In this document: one piece after another, positions 23,068-34,737 of the stretch
How the letters are laid out: every line of letters begins with the position of its first letter
Numbering within the stretch: position 1 is the first letter of the stretch
From: Stomorhina lunata
Lineage: Eukaryota > Arthropoda > Insecta > Diptera > Rhiniidae
Assembly: GCA_933228675.1 (NCBI GenBank)
Contig: OW121741.1
Span: forward strand, 119,767,564 to 119,831,563
Length of the DNA: 64,000 nt
Direction: 5' to 3'
Notes under the pieces: model-generated
What the model was told of the DNA's origin: nothing
What the model saw: only the letters and a program-made list of their open reading frames with translations
The model's database searches: none
Program-made: the position numbers and the translations under genes

Positions 23068-25168
23068 ATAGGGAACATTTTGTACAGAAAATTTTTTCTT
23101 ATAAAAGTTTATATAGAAAATACTTCGGTTTAAAAGTTTAATATAGAAAATTTTTCGGCATAAAAGTTTTATATTGAAAATTTTTCGGTACAAAAATTTT
23201 ATATTGAAAATTTTTCGGTATAAAAATTATATATAGAAAAATTTTCGGTATAAAAATTTTGGGTAGAAAATTTTTCGGTATAAAAATTTTATATAGAAAA
23301 TAAAAAATTTTATATAGAAAATTTTTCAGTATAAAAATTTTATATACAAATTTTTCGGTACAAAAATTTTATATAGAAAATTTTTCGGGATAATAATTTT
23401 ATATAGAAAATTTTTCGGAATAAAAATTTTATTAAAAAGGTTTGTCAAAATTTAGGACATCAAACATTTAATTAAAAAGTTTTATTTTGAAAATTTTTTG
23501 ATATAAAAATTTTATATAGAAAATCTTAAGGTTTAAAAATTTATAAATAAAATTTTTCGGTATAAAAATTTTTTATAGAAAATTTTTTGTGGTATATAAT
23601 TTAATATAGAAAATTTTTTAGTATAAAAGTTTTATATAGAAAATATTTCGGTTTGAAAGTTTTATATAGAAAATTTTTCGGTATAAGTGTTTTATATTGA
23701 AAATTTTTCGGTACAAAAATTTTATATAGAAAATTTTTCGGTACAAAAATTTTATATAGAAAATTTTTCGGTACAAAAATTTTATATAGAAAATTTTTCG
23801 GTACAAAAATTTTATATAGAAAATTTTTCGGTATAAAAATTATATATAGAAAATTTTTCGGTATAAAAATTTTATATAGAAAATTTTTCGGTATAAAAAT
23901 TTTATATAGAAAATTTTTCGGTATAAAAATTTTATATAGAAAATTTTTTGGTATAAAAATTTTATATAGAAAATTTTTCGGTATAATAATTTTATATAGA
24001 AAATTTTTCGGTATAAAAATTTTATATAGAAAATTTTTCGGTATAAAAATTTTATATAGAAAATTTTTCGGTATAAAAATTTTATATAGAAAATTTTTCG
24101 GTATAAAAAATTTATATAGAAAATTTTTCGGTATAATAATTTTATATAGAAAATTTTTCGGTATAAAAATTTTATATAGAAAATTTTTCGGTATAAAAAT
24201 TTTATATAAAAAATTTTCGGTATAAAAATTTTATATAGAAAATTTTTCGGTATAAAAATTTTATATAGAAAATTTTTCGGTATAAAAATTTTATAAAAAA
24301 AATTTCGGTAAAAAAATTTTATATAGAAAATTTTTCGGTATAAAAATTTTATATAGAAAATTTTTCGGTATAAAAATTTTATATAGAAAATTTTTCGGTA
24401 TAAAAATTTTATATAGAAAATTTTTCGGTATAAAAATTTTATATAGAAAATTTTTCGGTATAAAAAATGTATATAGAAAATTTTTCGGTATAAAAATTTT
24501 ATATAGAAAATTTTTTGGTATAAAAATTTTATATAGAAAATTTTTCGGTATAAAAATTTTATATAGAAAATTTTTCGGTATAAAAATTTTATATAGAAAA
24601 TTTTTCGGTATAAAAATTTTATATAGAAAATTTTTCGGTATAAAAATTTTATATAGAAAATTTTTCGGTATAAAAAATTTATATAGAAAATTTTTCGGTA
24701 TAATAATTTAATATAGAAAATTTTTCGGTATAAAAATTTTATATAGAAAATTTTTCGGTATAAAAATTTTATATAGAAATATTTTCGGTATAAAAATTTT
24801 ATATAGAAAATTTTTCGGTATAAAAATTTTATATAGAAAATTTTTCGGTATAAAAATTTTATAAAAAAAATTTCGGTAAAAAAATTTTATATAGAAAATT
24901 TTTCGGTATAAAAATTTTATATAGAAAATTTTTCGGTATAAAAATTTTATATAGAAAATTTTTCGGTATAAAAAATGTATATAGAAAATTTTTCGGTATA
25001 AAAATTTTATATAGAAAATTTTTCGGTATAAACATTTTATATAGAAAATTTTTCGGTATAAAAATTTTATATAGAAAATTTTTCGGTATAAAAGTTTTAT
25101 ATAGAAAATTTTTCGGTATAAAAGTTTTATATAGAAAATTTTTTTGTATAAAAATTTTATATAGAAAA
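23068..25168. repeat. 30-bp satellite array (family F, CGGTAT centre)
   Basis: About 70 units with an exact 30-bp period: arm AAAATTTTT, centre CGGTAT, arm AAAAATTTT, then ATATAG. The unit shows higher-order duplication. A distinctive shortened monomer (ATAAAAAAAATTTCGGTAAAA) occurs at 24,293 and again at 24,861, and a variant TAAAAAATGT unit at 24,461 and 24,969. This indicates a duplicated block of more than 500 bp differing by two monomers. The minus-strand open frames are by-products of the 10-codon period. Confidence 0.95.
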
Positions 25169-25179
25169 ATTTCCTCTTT

Positions 25180-26118
25180 TTTAGACAATTTTTCAATAAT
25201 TTTCTATTTTGATAGGAAATTTTTCAAAAATTTCCTATTTTTATAGGAAATTTTTCAAAAATTTCCTATTTTTATAGGAAATTTTTCAAAAATTTCCTAT
25301 TTTTATAGGAAATTTTTCAAAAATTTCCTATTTTTATAGGAAATTTTTCAAAAATTTCCTATTTTTATAGGAAATTTTTCAAAAATTTCCTATTTTTATA
25401 GGAAATTTTTCAAAAATTTCCTATTTTTATAGGAAATTTTTCAAAAATTTCCTATTTTTATAGGAAATTTTTCAAAAATTTCCTATTTTTATAGGAAATT
25501 TTTCAAAAATTTCCTATTTTTATAGGAAATTTTTCAAAAATTTCCTATTTTTATAGGAAATTTTTCAAAAATTTCCTATTTTTATAGGAAATTTTTCAAA
25601 AATTTCCTATTTTTATAGGAAATTTTTCAAAAATTTCCTATTTTTATAGGAAATTTTTCAAAAAGTTCCTATTTTTATAGGAAATTTTTCAAAAATTTCC
25701 TATTTTTATAGGAAATTTTTCAAAAATTTCCTATTTTTATAGGAAATTTTTCAAAAATTTCCTAATTTTATAGGAAATTTTTCAAAAATTTCCTTTTATT
25801 ATAGGAAATTTTTCAAAAATTTCCTTTTTTTATAGGAAATTTTTCAAAAATTTCCTATTTTTATAGGAAATTTTTTAAAAATTTCCTATTTTTATAGGAA
25901 ATTTTTCAAAAATTTCCTATTTTTATAGGAAATTTTTCAAAAATTTCCTATTTTTATAGGAAATTTTTCAAAAATTTCCTTTTATTATAGGAAATTTTTC
26001 AAAAATTTCCTTTTTTATAGGAAATTTTTCAAAAATTTCCTATTTTAAAAAGAAAGTTTTCAAAAATTTCCTATTTTTATATGAAATTTTTCAAAAATTT
26101 CCTATTTTTATAGGAAAA
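25180..26118. repeat. 31-bp perfect-palindrome satellite (family G)
   Basis: About 30 units, extremely homogeneous. Each is a 27-bp perfect palindrome (arm ATAGGAAATTTTT, single central C, complementary arm) followed by TTTT. It directly abuts family F. Related arrays are at 22.3, 46.6, 49.6, 54.2 and 60.4 kb. Confidence 0.97.
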
Positions 26119-28114
26119 AAAAACTTTAAAACCAAGGCAGTTTTTTTTATTGTCTTCACATATAAAACATGTTCCTTTAATTAAAAATAACCTTAAAATT
26201 CTTTTCTTTAGAATATTTGAGTCTTGTTCCTCCAAATAATTATTTTTATATTTCTGTATAATTTTTGTTTCCAAACCTCTGGAATTTTCCCGCTGTTTTT
26301 TCGCAACCATATTAATTCCTTGAAAAGGAAAATATATACCATAAAAATTGGAGCACTCAGCATTTTGTCAGTCATTAAATGTCTCCAACAAGTAGCAACA
26401 GTTGTTAATGACTTTTCTTCGTCTTTTATAAATTCTTTTGTTCTTTTAAAAAATCTTTTTGAGTCTGCTTATTTTTTTTTTTTTCTGAATGGCTTTTCTT
26501 TTAATAAAACCTGCAAATATGTATGATTAACAACAGTCAGGCACGTGTGAACGGATGTAGCAAATTTTTACCTTCAGTTAAAGACAGACTGTCTTTATGT
26601 ATGATTTTTTGTTTTTTTAATACTAAAAATCTTAGGATATTAGGATTATTGAAAGGAAAGAAATTAAAGATAAAAGTCTCATTTCTTAATACATATATGA
26701 TTTAAGAAGAAAAACTTGATTGCAGACTGAAAGCCAAAAGGCGTGTGTAAAACGGAATTTAATGAAAAGTTGCTAAAATTTGCGTTGATGAAAAGGCAGA
26801 TGCATGGAAATGAGAATTTAATTTGTGGGTTCTAAACAAAATTTAGTTAAACAGAAAAAGAACGAAAATAGAATAACATTTTTGTTACAAAAAAACATAT
26901 GCATTTATTTCAGAGTGGGTCAATTGTGAACTACAACGAATCTAATAAGGTTTGTTTAAAAAACCATGGGTCTAAGATCAAAATCGTATTTTTATTGAAA
27001 AGTGGCTGGATCGGCGTAGGCTTACTAAACCTAAAACTAACCATAGAACTCAACCTAGAACTTAACCTTAAATTAACCATTCATTATAAACACCTTTTCA
27101 TTAATCACTTAATTTCAACTAGAATCTCCTTCAATTCATTGAATTTCTTAACGCTTTAAACATGTCATAAAAATTTGCTTTAAACTAAAAAAGATAAATT
27201 TCCATTCAATTCAACACTTAAGCTAAAATATAACATATTAAGACATGGAATCGTACAATATTAAGTCACTACAAAGCCATTCAAAACAGAAAAAAACATA
27301 TTTATAATTTTTTTATCCCAAGAACATCTTAAGTCAAGGGGTGCTTAATAGCGTTTTAAACATCAGCAGACAGACAGACATCAGTTAGGAAGCAAGAGCA
27401 GCCAACATTTGCTATAAGAAAGGAACATGGGCACGAGCACATCGAGCACATGCTGCTTTGTTCAGACAAAAAAAAGGTGCACAATATTTTTTCTTTGAAC
27501 CTTTTGTTTAATTCTTTTTCGTTCATTATATTTATGTATTATTTAGTATCAGGTGCCTTTTATGGTACTTTTTTTGTTTGTTGAGGCAGGTTTATATGGG
27601 TTTTCTTTGTTTGAAAAAAAAATTATAAAAAGCAAATGTTATATAAAGGGTTTTTTTCATAGCCATTTATTTCTAAAAGGAGTCTAATAAAATCATTAAG
27701 GTGTTTAATTGGAAATTAAATTGTTTGCTTTAAAAAAGGTTCTTTAAAGCAAACATTAAAAAAACATATTTTATAAATTAAAAATAGGAATATCTCTAGT
27801 TTAAGAAGAAAAGTTATTTCTACTTTTAAGGGAAAAATTATTCTTAGAATAAATTATGAACTTTTAAGTTTTGTTATTTTGGTAATTAATAGGGTGTATT
27901 AATTAACTTTTCTTCTTAATGTTAAACTTTTACTTTGGAAATATTCCATCAATGTTGAAAATATTTGAAATGCTTATTGATTACAACTTCATTAAATTTT
28001 TTGCTGACCAATTTTTTTGGCTTATTCTCATGATACTAATATATGTTACACCCTGTATAAAATACAATCGATACAGTTAATTAATATGCGTTAACAATAA
28101 AATAAAAAAATAAA
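26119..28114. other. AT-rich non-coding stretch
   Basis: Nearly 2 kb without satellites. Several short open frames (60-100 codons) have no recognisable domains and overlap on both strands. A short CAGACAGACAGACA microsatellite lies at about 27,367. No gene or RNA recognised. Confidence 0.5.
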
Positions 28115-28235
28115 TACCGAAAAATTTTCTATATAAAATTTTTATACCGAAAAATTTTCTATATACAATTTTTATATCGAAAAATTTTCTATATAAAATT
28201 TTTATAACGAAAAATTTTCTATATAAAATTTTTAT
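28115..28235. repeat. Family F satellite, minus orientation, cut by foldback element
   Basis: Four 30-bp units reading ACCGAAAAATTTTCTATAT, the reverse complement of the array at 23.07-25.17 kb. They stop at the left arm of the foldback element and resume after its right end. Confidence 0.9.
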
Positions 28236-29085
28236 GAAAAATTAGGTTTCATCAGGCTTGAGTTCATTTAATTTTCAAATTATTAATTTTGAAAATTGGA
28301 AAGTAAATTATGGAGAAAAACTGAAAAAATTATTTTTGAACGCGGCTAGTGGATTGCAATTTCTGTCCCGCCACAGGACGTCATCAGCACTTAGCGCCCT
28401 CGACCACAGTCGAGTTGTCAAATTGCAGAGATAATCATCAATTTAACTCATTGAGTTTGATCGAACATCCCTACGTTTAATTGATTGTGTATTCTCCTAT
28501 TACTTGTTTTGCTCGATCTTTTCACTTGCCGTTGGCATGTAGAGAAGAACAAGACTTTTTGGTTTGATGCTATTTTTAGAATAGTAACAATGTTAACAAC
28601 ATATGTAAGTAAATTACATGAATGTATGTAAATGCAACGTGCCTTTTGCTTTTAATTATTTGGGAATTATTTATTCGAACTTTAGAATTAATTGAAAAAT
28701 TAGGTTTCATCAGGCTTGAGTTCATTTAATTTTCAAATTATTACATGCCAACGGCAAGTGAAAAGATCGAGCAAGACAAGTAATAGGAGAATACACAATC
28801 AATTAAACGTAGGGATGTTCGATCAAACTCAATGAGTTAAATTGATGATTATCTCTGCAATTTGACAACTCGACTGTGGTCGAGGGCGCTAAGTGCTGAT
28901 GACGTCCTGTGGCGGGACAGAAATTGCAATCCACTAGCCGCGTTCAAAAATAATTTTTTCAGTTTTTCTCCATAATTTACTTTCCAATTTTCAAAATTAA
29001 TAATTTGAAAATTAAATGAACTCAAGGCTGATGAAACCTAATTTTTCAATTAATTCTAAAGTTCGAATAAATAATTCCCAAATAA
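28236..29085. mobile_element. Foldback transposon-like element with 306-bp arms
   Basis: The left arm (28,236-28,541) and right arm (28,742-29,047) are reverse complements over 306 bp, with only a few mismatches. The spacer is 200 bp. Its right part (about 28,655-28,741) is a third copy of the arm's outer end in the left-arm orientation, extending a further 40 bp or so to TTATTTGGGAATTATT; that extension also matches the sequence just beyond the right arm (to about 29,085). The left copy lacks those outer bases. No open frame is present, so the element is non-autonomous. The arm core is less AT-rich, including CGCGGCTAGTGG and TGTCCCGCCACAGG. It sits inside a satellite array. A diverged partial relative lies at 58.56-58.77 kb. 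Confidence 0.85.
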
Positions 29086-30440
29086 ATTTCTACATAAAAT
29101 TTTCTATATAAAATTTTTCTATATAAAATTTTCTATACAAAATTTTTTCATATAAAATTTTCTTTATAAAATTTTTATACCGAAAAATTTTCTATAATAA
29201 AATTTTTATACCGAAAAATTTTCTACATGAAATTTTTATACCGAAAAATTTTCTATATAAAATTTTTATACCAAAAATTTTCTATATAAAATTTTTGTAC
29301 CGAAAAATTTTCTATATAAAATTTTTATACCGAAAAATTAAAAAAAAAAATATTTATAACGAAAAATTTTCTATACAAAATTTGTATACCGAAAAATTCT
29401 CTTAATAAAATATTTACAACAAAAAATTTTCTATATAAAATTTTTATACCGAAAAATTTTTTATATACAATTTGTAAACTGAAAAATTTTTTATATAAAA
29501 ATTTATTATAAAATTTTTATACCGCAAAATTTTCTATATAAAATTTGTATATTGAAACATTTTCTATATTAAATTTTTATACCGAAAAATTATATATAAA
29601 ATATTTAAACCGAAAAATTTTCTATATAAAATTTTTGTACCGAAAAATTTTCTATATAAAATTTTTATACCGAAAAATTAAAAAAAAAAATATTTATAAC
29701 GAAAAATTTTCTATACAAAATTTGTCTACCGAAAAATTTTCTTAATAAAATATTTACAACAAAAAATTTTCTATATAAAATTTTTATACCGAAAAATTTT
29801 TTATATACAATTTGTAAACTGAAAAATTTTTTATATAAAAATTTATTATAAAATTTTTATACAGCAAAATTTTCTATATAAAATTTGTACAAAGAAAAAT
29901 TTTCTAAATAAAATTTGTATATTGAAAAATTTTCTATATTAAATTTTTATACCAAAAAATTATATATAAAATATTTAAACCGAAAAATTTTCTATATAAA
30001 ATTTCTTATATAAAATTTGTATATCGAAAAATGTTCTATATAAAATTTTTTACCAAAAAATTTTCTATATAAAATTTTTAAAACAAATATTTTGTAAAAT
30101 AAAATTTTTATATCGAAAAATTTTCTATATAAAATTTTTATACCGAAAAATTTCCTGTATAAAATTTTTATACCAAAAAATTTTCTATACAAAATTTTTA
30201 TACCGAAAAATTTTCTGTGTAAAATTTTTATACCGAAAGATTTTCTATATGAAATTTTTATACCGAAACATTTTCTATCTAAAATTTTTACACCGAAAAT
30301 TTTCTATATAAAATTTTTATACCGAAAAATTTTCTATATAAAATTTTTTTACCGAAAAATTTTCTATATATTTTCTATAAAAAATGTTTACACCGAAAAA
30401 TTTTTTGCATATAATTTTTACACCAAAAAATTTTCTATAC
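29086..30440. repeat. Family F satellite, minus orientation, with 340-bp higher-order unit
   Basis: Diverged 30-bp units of ACCGAAAAATTTTCTATAT type. A multi-unit block is tandemly duplicated with a 340-bp offset: the marker CGAAAAATTA plus an A-run is at 29,331 and again at 29,671, and the variants that follow (TTTACAAC, TGTAAACTG, TTATTATAAAATT) recur in the same order. Divergence is higher than in the 23-25 kb array. Confidence 0.9.
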
Positions 30441-31770
30441 ACAATTTTTATTCCTATAAAAATAATACATTTTTGAAAAATTTCCTATAAAAATAATAGA
30501 AAATTTTTCGGTATAAATATTTTATAAAGAAAATTTTTTGGTATAAAAATTTGATATAATAAATTTTTTGGTGTAAAAATTATATGCAAAAAAATTTTCT
30601 GCCTAAAAATTTTATATAGAAAAGTTTTCGGTATAAAATTTTATATAGAAAATTTTTCGGTATTAAAATTTTATATAGAAATATTTTGGTATAAAAATTT
30701 TATATAGAAAATTTTTTGGTATAACAATTTTTAATTGAAATTTTTTCGGTATAGAAATTTTAAATAGAAAATTTTTCGGTATAAAAATTTTAAATAGAAA
30801 ATTTTTCGGTACAAAAATTTTAAATAGAAAATTTTTCTGTATAGAAATTTTATATAGAAAATTTTTAGGTATAAGAATTTTATATAGAAAATATTTAGGT
30901 AACAAATTTTATATAGAACATTTTTCGGTATAAAGATTTACCTATATAGAAAATTTTAGGTATACAATTTTATATAGAATTATTTTCGGTATAAAAATTT
31001 TATGTAGAAAATTTTTTACTAAAAATTTTATAATGATAATTTTTCGGAATAAAAATTTTATATAGAAAATTTTTCGGTATAAAAATTTTATATCGAAAAT
31101 TTTTAAGTATACAAATTTTATATAGAAAATGTTTTGTTATAAAAATTTTATATAGAAAATTTTTCATTACAAAAATTTTTCGGTATAAAAATTTTATACA
31201 GAAAATTTTTAGGTATACAAATTTTATATAGAAAATGTTTCGTTATAAAAATTTTATATAGAAAATTTTTTGGTATAAAAATTTTAAATAGAAAATTTTT
31301 AGGTATAAAAATTTTTCGGTATAAAAATTTTATATAGAAAATTTTTTGGTATAAAATTTTGTATAGAAAAGTTTTTCGGTAAAAAAATTTTAAATAGAAA
31401 ATTTTTCTGTTTAAGAATTTTATATAGAAAATTTTTAGGTATAAGAATTTTTTTTAGAAAATTTTTCAGCATAAAAATTTTATATAGAAAATTTTTCGGT
31501 ATAAAAATTTTATATAGAAAATTTTTCGGTATAAAAATTGTATATAGAAAATTTTTCGGTATAAAAATTTTATATAGAAAATTTTTCGTTATAAAAGTTT
31601 TATAAGTAATTTTTCGGTATAAAAATTGTATTTAAAAATTTTTCGGTATAAAAATTTTATATAGAAAATTTTTCGGTATAAAAATTTTATATAAAAGATT
31701 TTCCGGTATAGAAATTTTATATAGAAAATTTTTCGGTATAATTATTTTAAGTAGAAACATTTTCGGTAAA
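30441..31770. repeat. Family F satellite, plus orientation (inverted partner)
   Basis: At about 30,436-30,500 the array switches strand through a few bases of family G-like sequence (CCTATAAAAATAATA). It then continues as GAAAATTTTTCGGTAT units to 31,770. Together with the preceding block it forms a giant imperfect palindrome with arms of about 1.3 kb. Many units carry AGGTATA or TGGTATA instead of CGGTATA. Confidence 0.9.
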
Positions 31771-33008
31771 AAAATTAATCCAATTTTAAAGTCACATATA
31801 TATTGTAGCAACTGCTATTTTGTTAAAAGGGTATATGTCTTTCGTTGTGGCCAAGAAATCAATTATCTTTAATAGCACTCGATTTCATACATTCCTGAGA
31901 AAGTCTACTAAAGAAGATATAATATAATCAAACTTTTTATGTATATATTTTAATATAATTCTCTATCACTTATCACCAAAAAAAAGTTATATGTCACGCT
32001 AGTTAGTTCTTTAACTAATAATAGATGAAAAGATGAATGTGATAAGTTAGAAATTAAGTTATCATTATGCCATCATTATTAAATAAGGCACTAGAAAGAA
32101 ATAAAACCAAATTTAGAAAAAACAAACTTCAATAACATTTTTTCTTCTATTAAGAAGCACGAGCGTAACTAAATTTGACAGTTGCATGAAAAGTATTTTT
32201 CTTTTTAATTCTTTATCTTTTTGTGGGTTTGTTGAGGCCATATTAAACAGTTGTTGCTTCAAATTCCCACAACTCTTGAATGAATTCAAGTTGTAGCAAC
32301 TATCAGGCTGGTTACCACAACTTCTTGCTACTCTACATTTGAATTGCTTAAGTATAACAAGCCTTCCTTTAGTACCTAAAATGCCTCCTTTTCATTCTTG
32401 GTTAATTTATTGTTATAATACATGCTCGCACTCGTATCGAGGAGGGATCCTAAATGGGTGGAATTTGAATGATGGTTTTGTTTAATTCAGGAATACTCTC
32501 ACACAAGTGGTCGATGGTGGATGGAAATGTATTCATTATTATCATTGCTGATTAATTGCCTGGGGGAATTTTAGTTAATTCATAACTACTAACTACTTGG
32601 AGGTTTGCTGCTAATGCTATTGCCGCTGTCTTATGGTTTTCAATTTGAATGTTCTAAAATAATTAATCAATCAAATCCATTTGGCTGCTAGTGGACAATA
32701 AAGTTCAAAACATTTGTCGAATAGCATGAGACGGACAAGGGAGCTAGAGTCTAGTAATTAATTATATTTTTTTTTTATTGATTTGTGATAGTTCTTGGTT
32801 AAGTAGAGTAAAAAAAAGAAAGAAATAAAATTAATTTTAATGTTTCATTTTGATAAAACAATAAAAAATTTGGAAAATTTTATGGAGGGATAATGTTTGA
32901 AACAGACACGCGTCTGATATTAAATTTATAGCGGAAAAGGGTGTGTGGCGTGAGAACAAAGAATGAGTTTGAAGCCAAAAATTAAAATCGAAATTAATGA
33001 AACTAACA
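31771..33008. other. AT-rich non-coding stretch
   Basis: No gene recognised. Composition is more even between 32,230 and 32,720, which may be unique host sequence, but there is no open frame of note. Confidence 0.4.
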
Positions 33009-33452
33009 ACTACTAGCATCAATACTAGTACCAACACTAGTATCAATACTAGTACCAATACCAGTACCAATACTAGTACAAATACTACTACCAATACCAG
33101 TACCAATATTAGTACCAATACAAATACCAACACTTGTGTCAATACTAGTACCATTACTAGCTGTTATACGAGTTCCAACACATGTATTTATACTTATACC
33201 AATACTAATTCCAATAATAATTCCAATACAAGTATTTATACTAATACCATTACAAGTACTTATGCCAGTACCAATGATAGTGCTTATAGTAGTACTTATA
33301 TTTATACTTATACATGTACATGTATTTATACCTAAATAAGTACTGTTAATAATACCAGTATAACGACTAATACTATTAGTACTTATACCAAAAATAATAC
33401 GAGTACCACTAATACTAAAAATAATTACAAAAATTGTACTATTACTTATACC
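33009..33452. repeat. 12-bp satellite, AATACTAGTACC family
   Basis: About 37 units of a 12-bp repeat built around TACTAGTA, an 8-bp palindrome. It is clean at 33,010-33,130 and increasingly diverged to the right. Both strands are open because the period is four codons: Asn-Thr-Ser-Thr on plus and Val-Leu on minus. These frames have no other support. Confidence 0.92.
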
Positions 33453-33479
33453 TGATCATATAGAAAAAGATATAAACCA

Positions 33480-34289
33480 GACTTAGACAAAGAATAGACT
33501 AGGACAAAGTCTGAGATATAAACTAAGACATACACTATGACATAGGCTAAGACATAGACTAAGACATAGACTAAGACATAGACTAAGACATAGACTAAGA
33601 CATAGACTAAGACATAGACTAAGACATAGACTAAGACATAGACTAAGACATAGACTAAGACATAGACAAAGACATAGACTAAGACATAGACTAAGACATA
33701 GACTAAGACATAGAATAAAATATAGACTAAGACATAGACTAAGACATAGACTAAGACATAGAATAAGACATAGACTAAGACATAGACTAAGACATAGACT
33801 AAGACATAGACTAAGACAAAGACTAAGACATAGACTAAGACATAGACTAAGACATAGACTAAGACATAGACTAAGACATAGACTAAGACATAGACTAAGA
33901 CATAGACTAAGACATAGACTAAGACATAGACTAAGACATAGACTAAGACATAGACTAAGACATAGACTAAGACATAGACTAAGACTTAGGCTAAGACATA
34001 GACTAAGACATAGACTAAGACATAGACTAAGACATAGACTAAGACATAGACTAAGACATAGACTAAGACATAGACTAAGACATAGACTAAGACACAGACT
34101 AAGACATAGACTAAGACATAGACTAAGACATAGACTAAGACATAGACTAAGACATAGACTAAGACATAGACTAAGACATAGACTAAGATATAGACTAAGA
34201 TATAGACTAAGATATAGACTAAGACCTTGAGTAAGGCATAGACTAAGACATAGACTAAGACATAGGCTAAGACATAGACATAGACATAT
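33480..34289. repeat. 12-bp satellite, TAGACTAAGACA family
   Basis: About 66 nearly identical copies of TAGACTAAGACA with rare substitutions. Unlike the other satellites here it has no internal palindrome and is strand-asymmetric, purine-rich on the plus strand. It lies 450 bp left of the LTR retrotransposon. Confidence 0.97.
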
Positions 34290-34650
34290 TTCTCTGTGGA
34301 AATTTTTAGACCGAAAAATTTTCTTTGAACAATTTTTAAACCGAGAAATTTTCTATAAAAATTTTTAGACCGAAAATTTTTCTATTAAAATTTTTAGAAC
34401 GAAAATTTTTCTATAACAATTTTTAGACAAAAAGTTTTTCAAAAAAAAAATTTTTGACTAAAAATTAAAAAAAAAAAAAATTTTAGACCAAAAATTTTTC
34501 TAGAAAAATTTTTACACCGAAAAATTTTCTAGAAACATTTTTAGTCCGAAAATGTTTCAATCAAATTTTTTAGACCGAAAATTTTTCTGTAAAAATTTTT
34601 ACACGGAAAATTTTCTAAAAAATTTTTATGCTGAATTTTTTTCTATTAAA
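34290..34650. repeat. Short dyad satellite (TTTTTAGACCG family)
   Basis: About 12 diverged units of 28-30 bp: AAAATTTTT, CTAT, AAAAATTTTT, then AGACCG. Close to families A (inverted) and F in layout but with its own AGACC linker. Confidence 0.85.
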
Positions 34651-34733
34651 ATTTTACTTAAATATGAATTAAAACATGTTCTGCAACTACAGTGAAACCC
34701 AGCAGATAACCCAATAATTTTGAGTTGTACTAT

Positions 34734-34737
34734 TGTT
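34734..34737. repeat. Target-site duplication TGTT, left copy
   Basis: TGTT directly before the left LTR, matched by TGTT at 44,154-44,157. A 4-bp duplication is usual for many Ty3/gypsy integrases. Confidence 0.85.

Noticed and set aside
24708..25196. 162-codon minus-strand open frame
   Set aside because: By-product of the 30-bp satellite (ten codons per unit); two frames of the same strand are open at once.
32997..33335. Overlapping 112-codon (plus) and 105-codon (minus) frames, Asn-Thr-Ser and Val-Leu rich
   Set aside because: Both arise from the 12-bp AATACTAGTACC repeat; no start context or domain.
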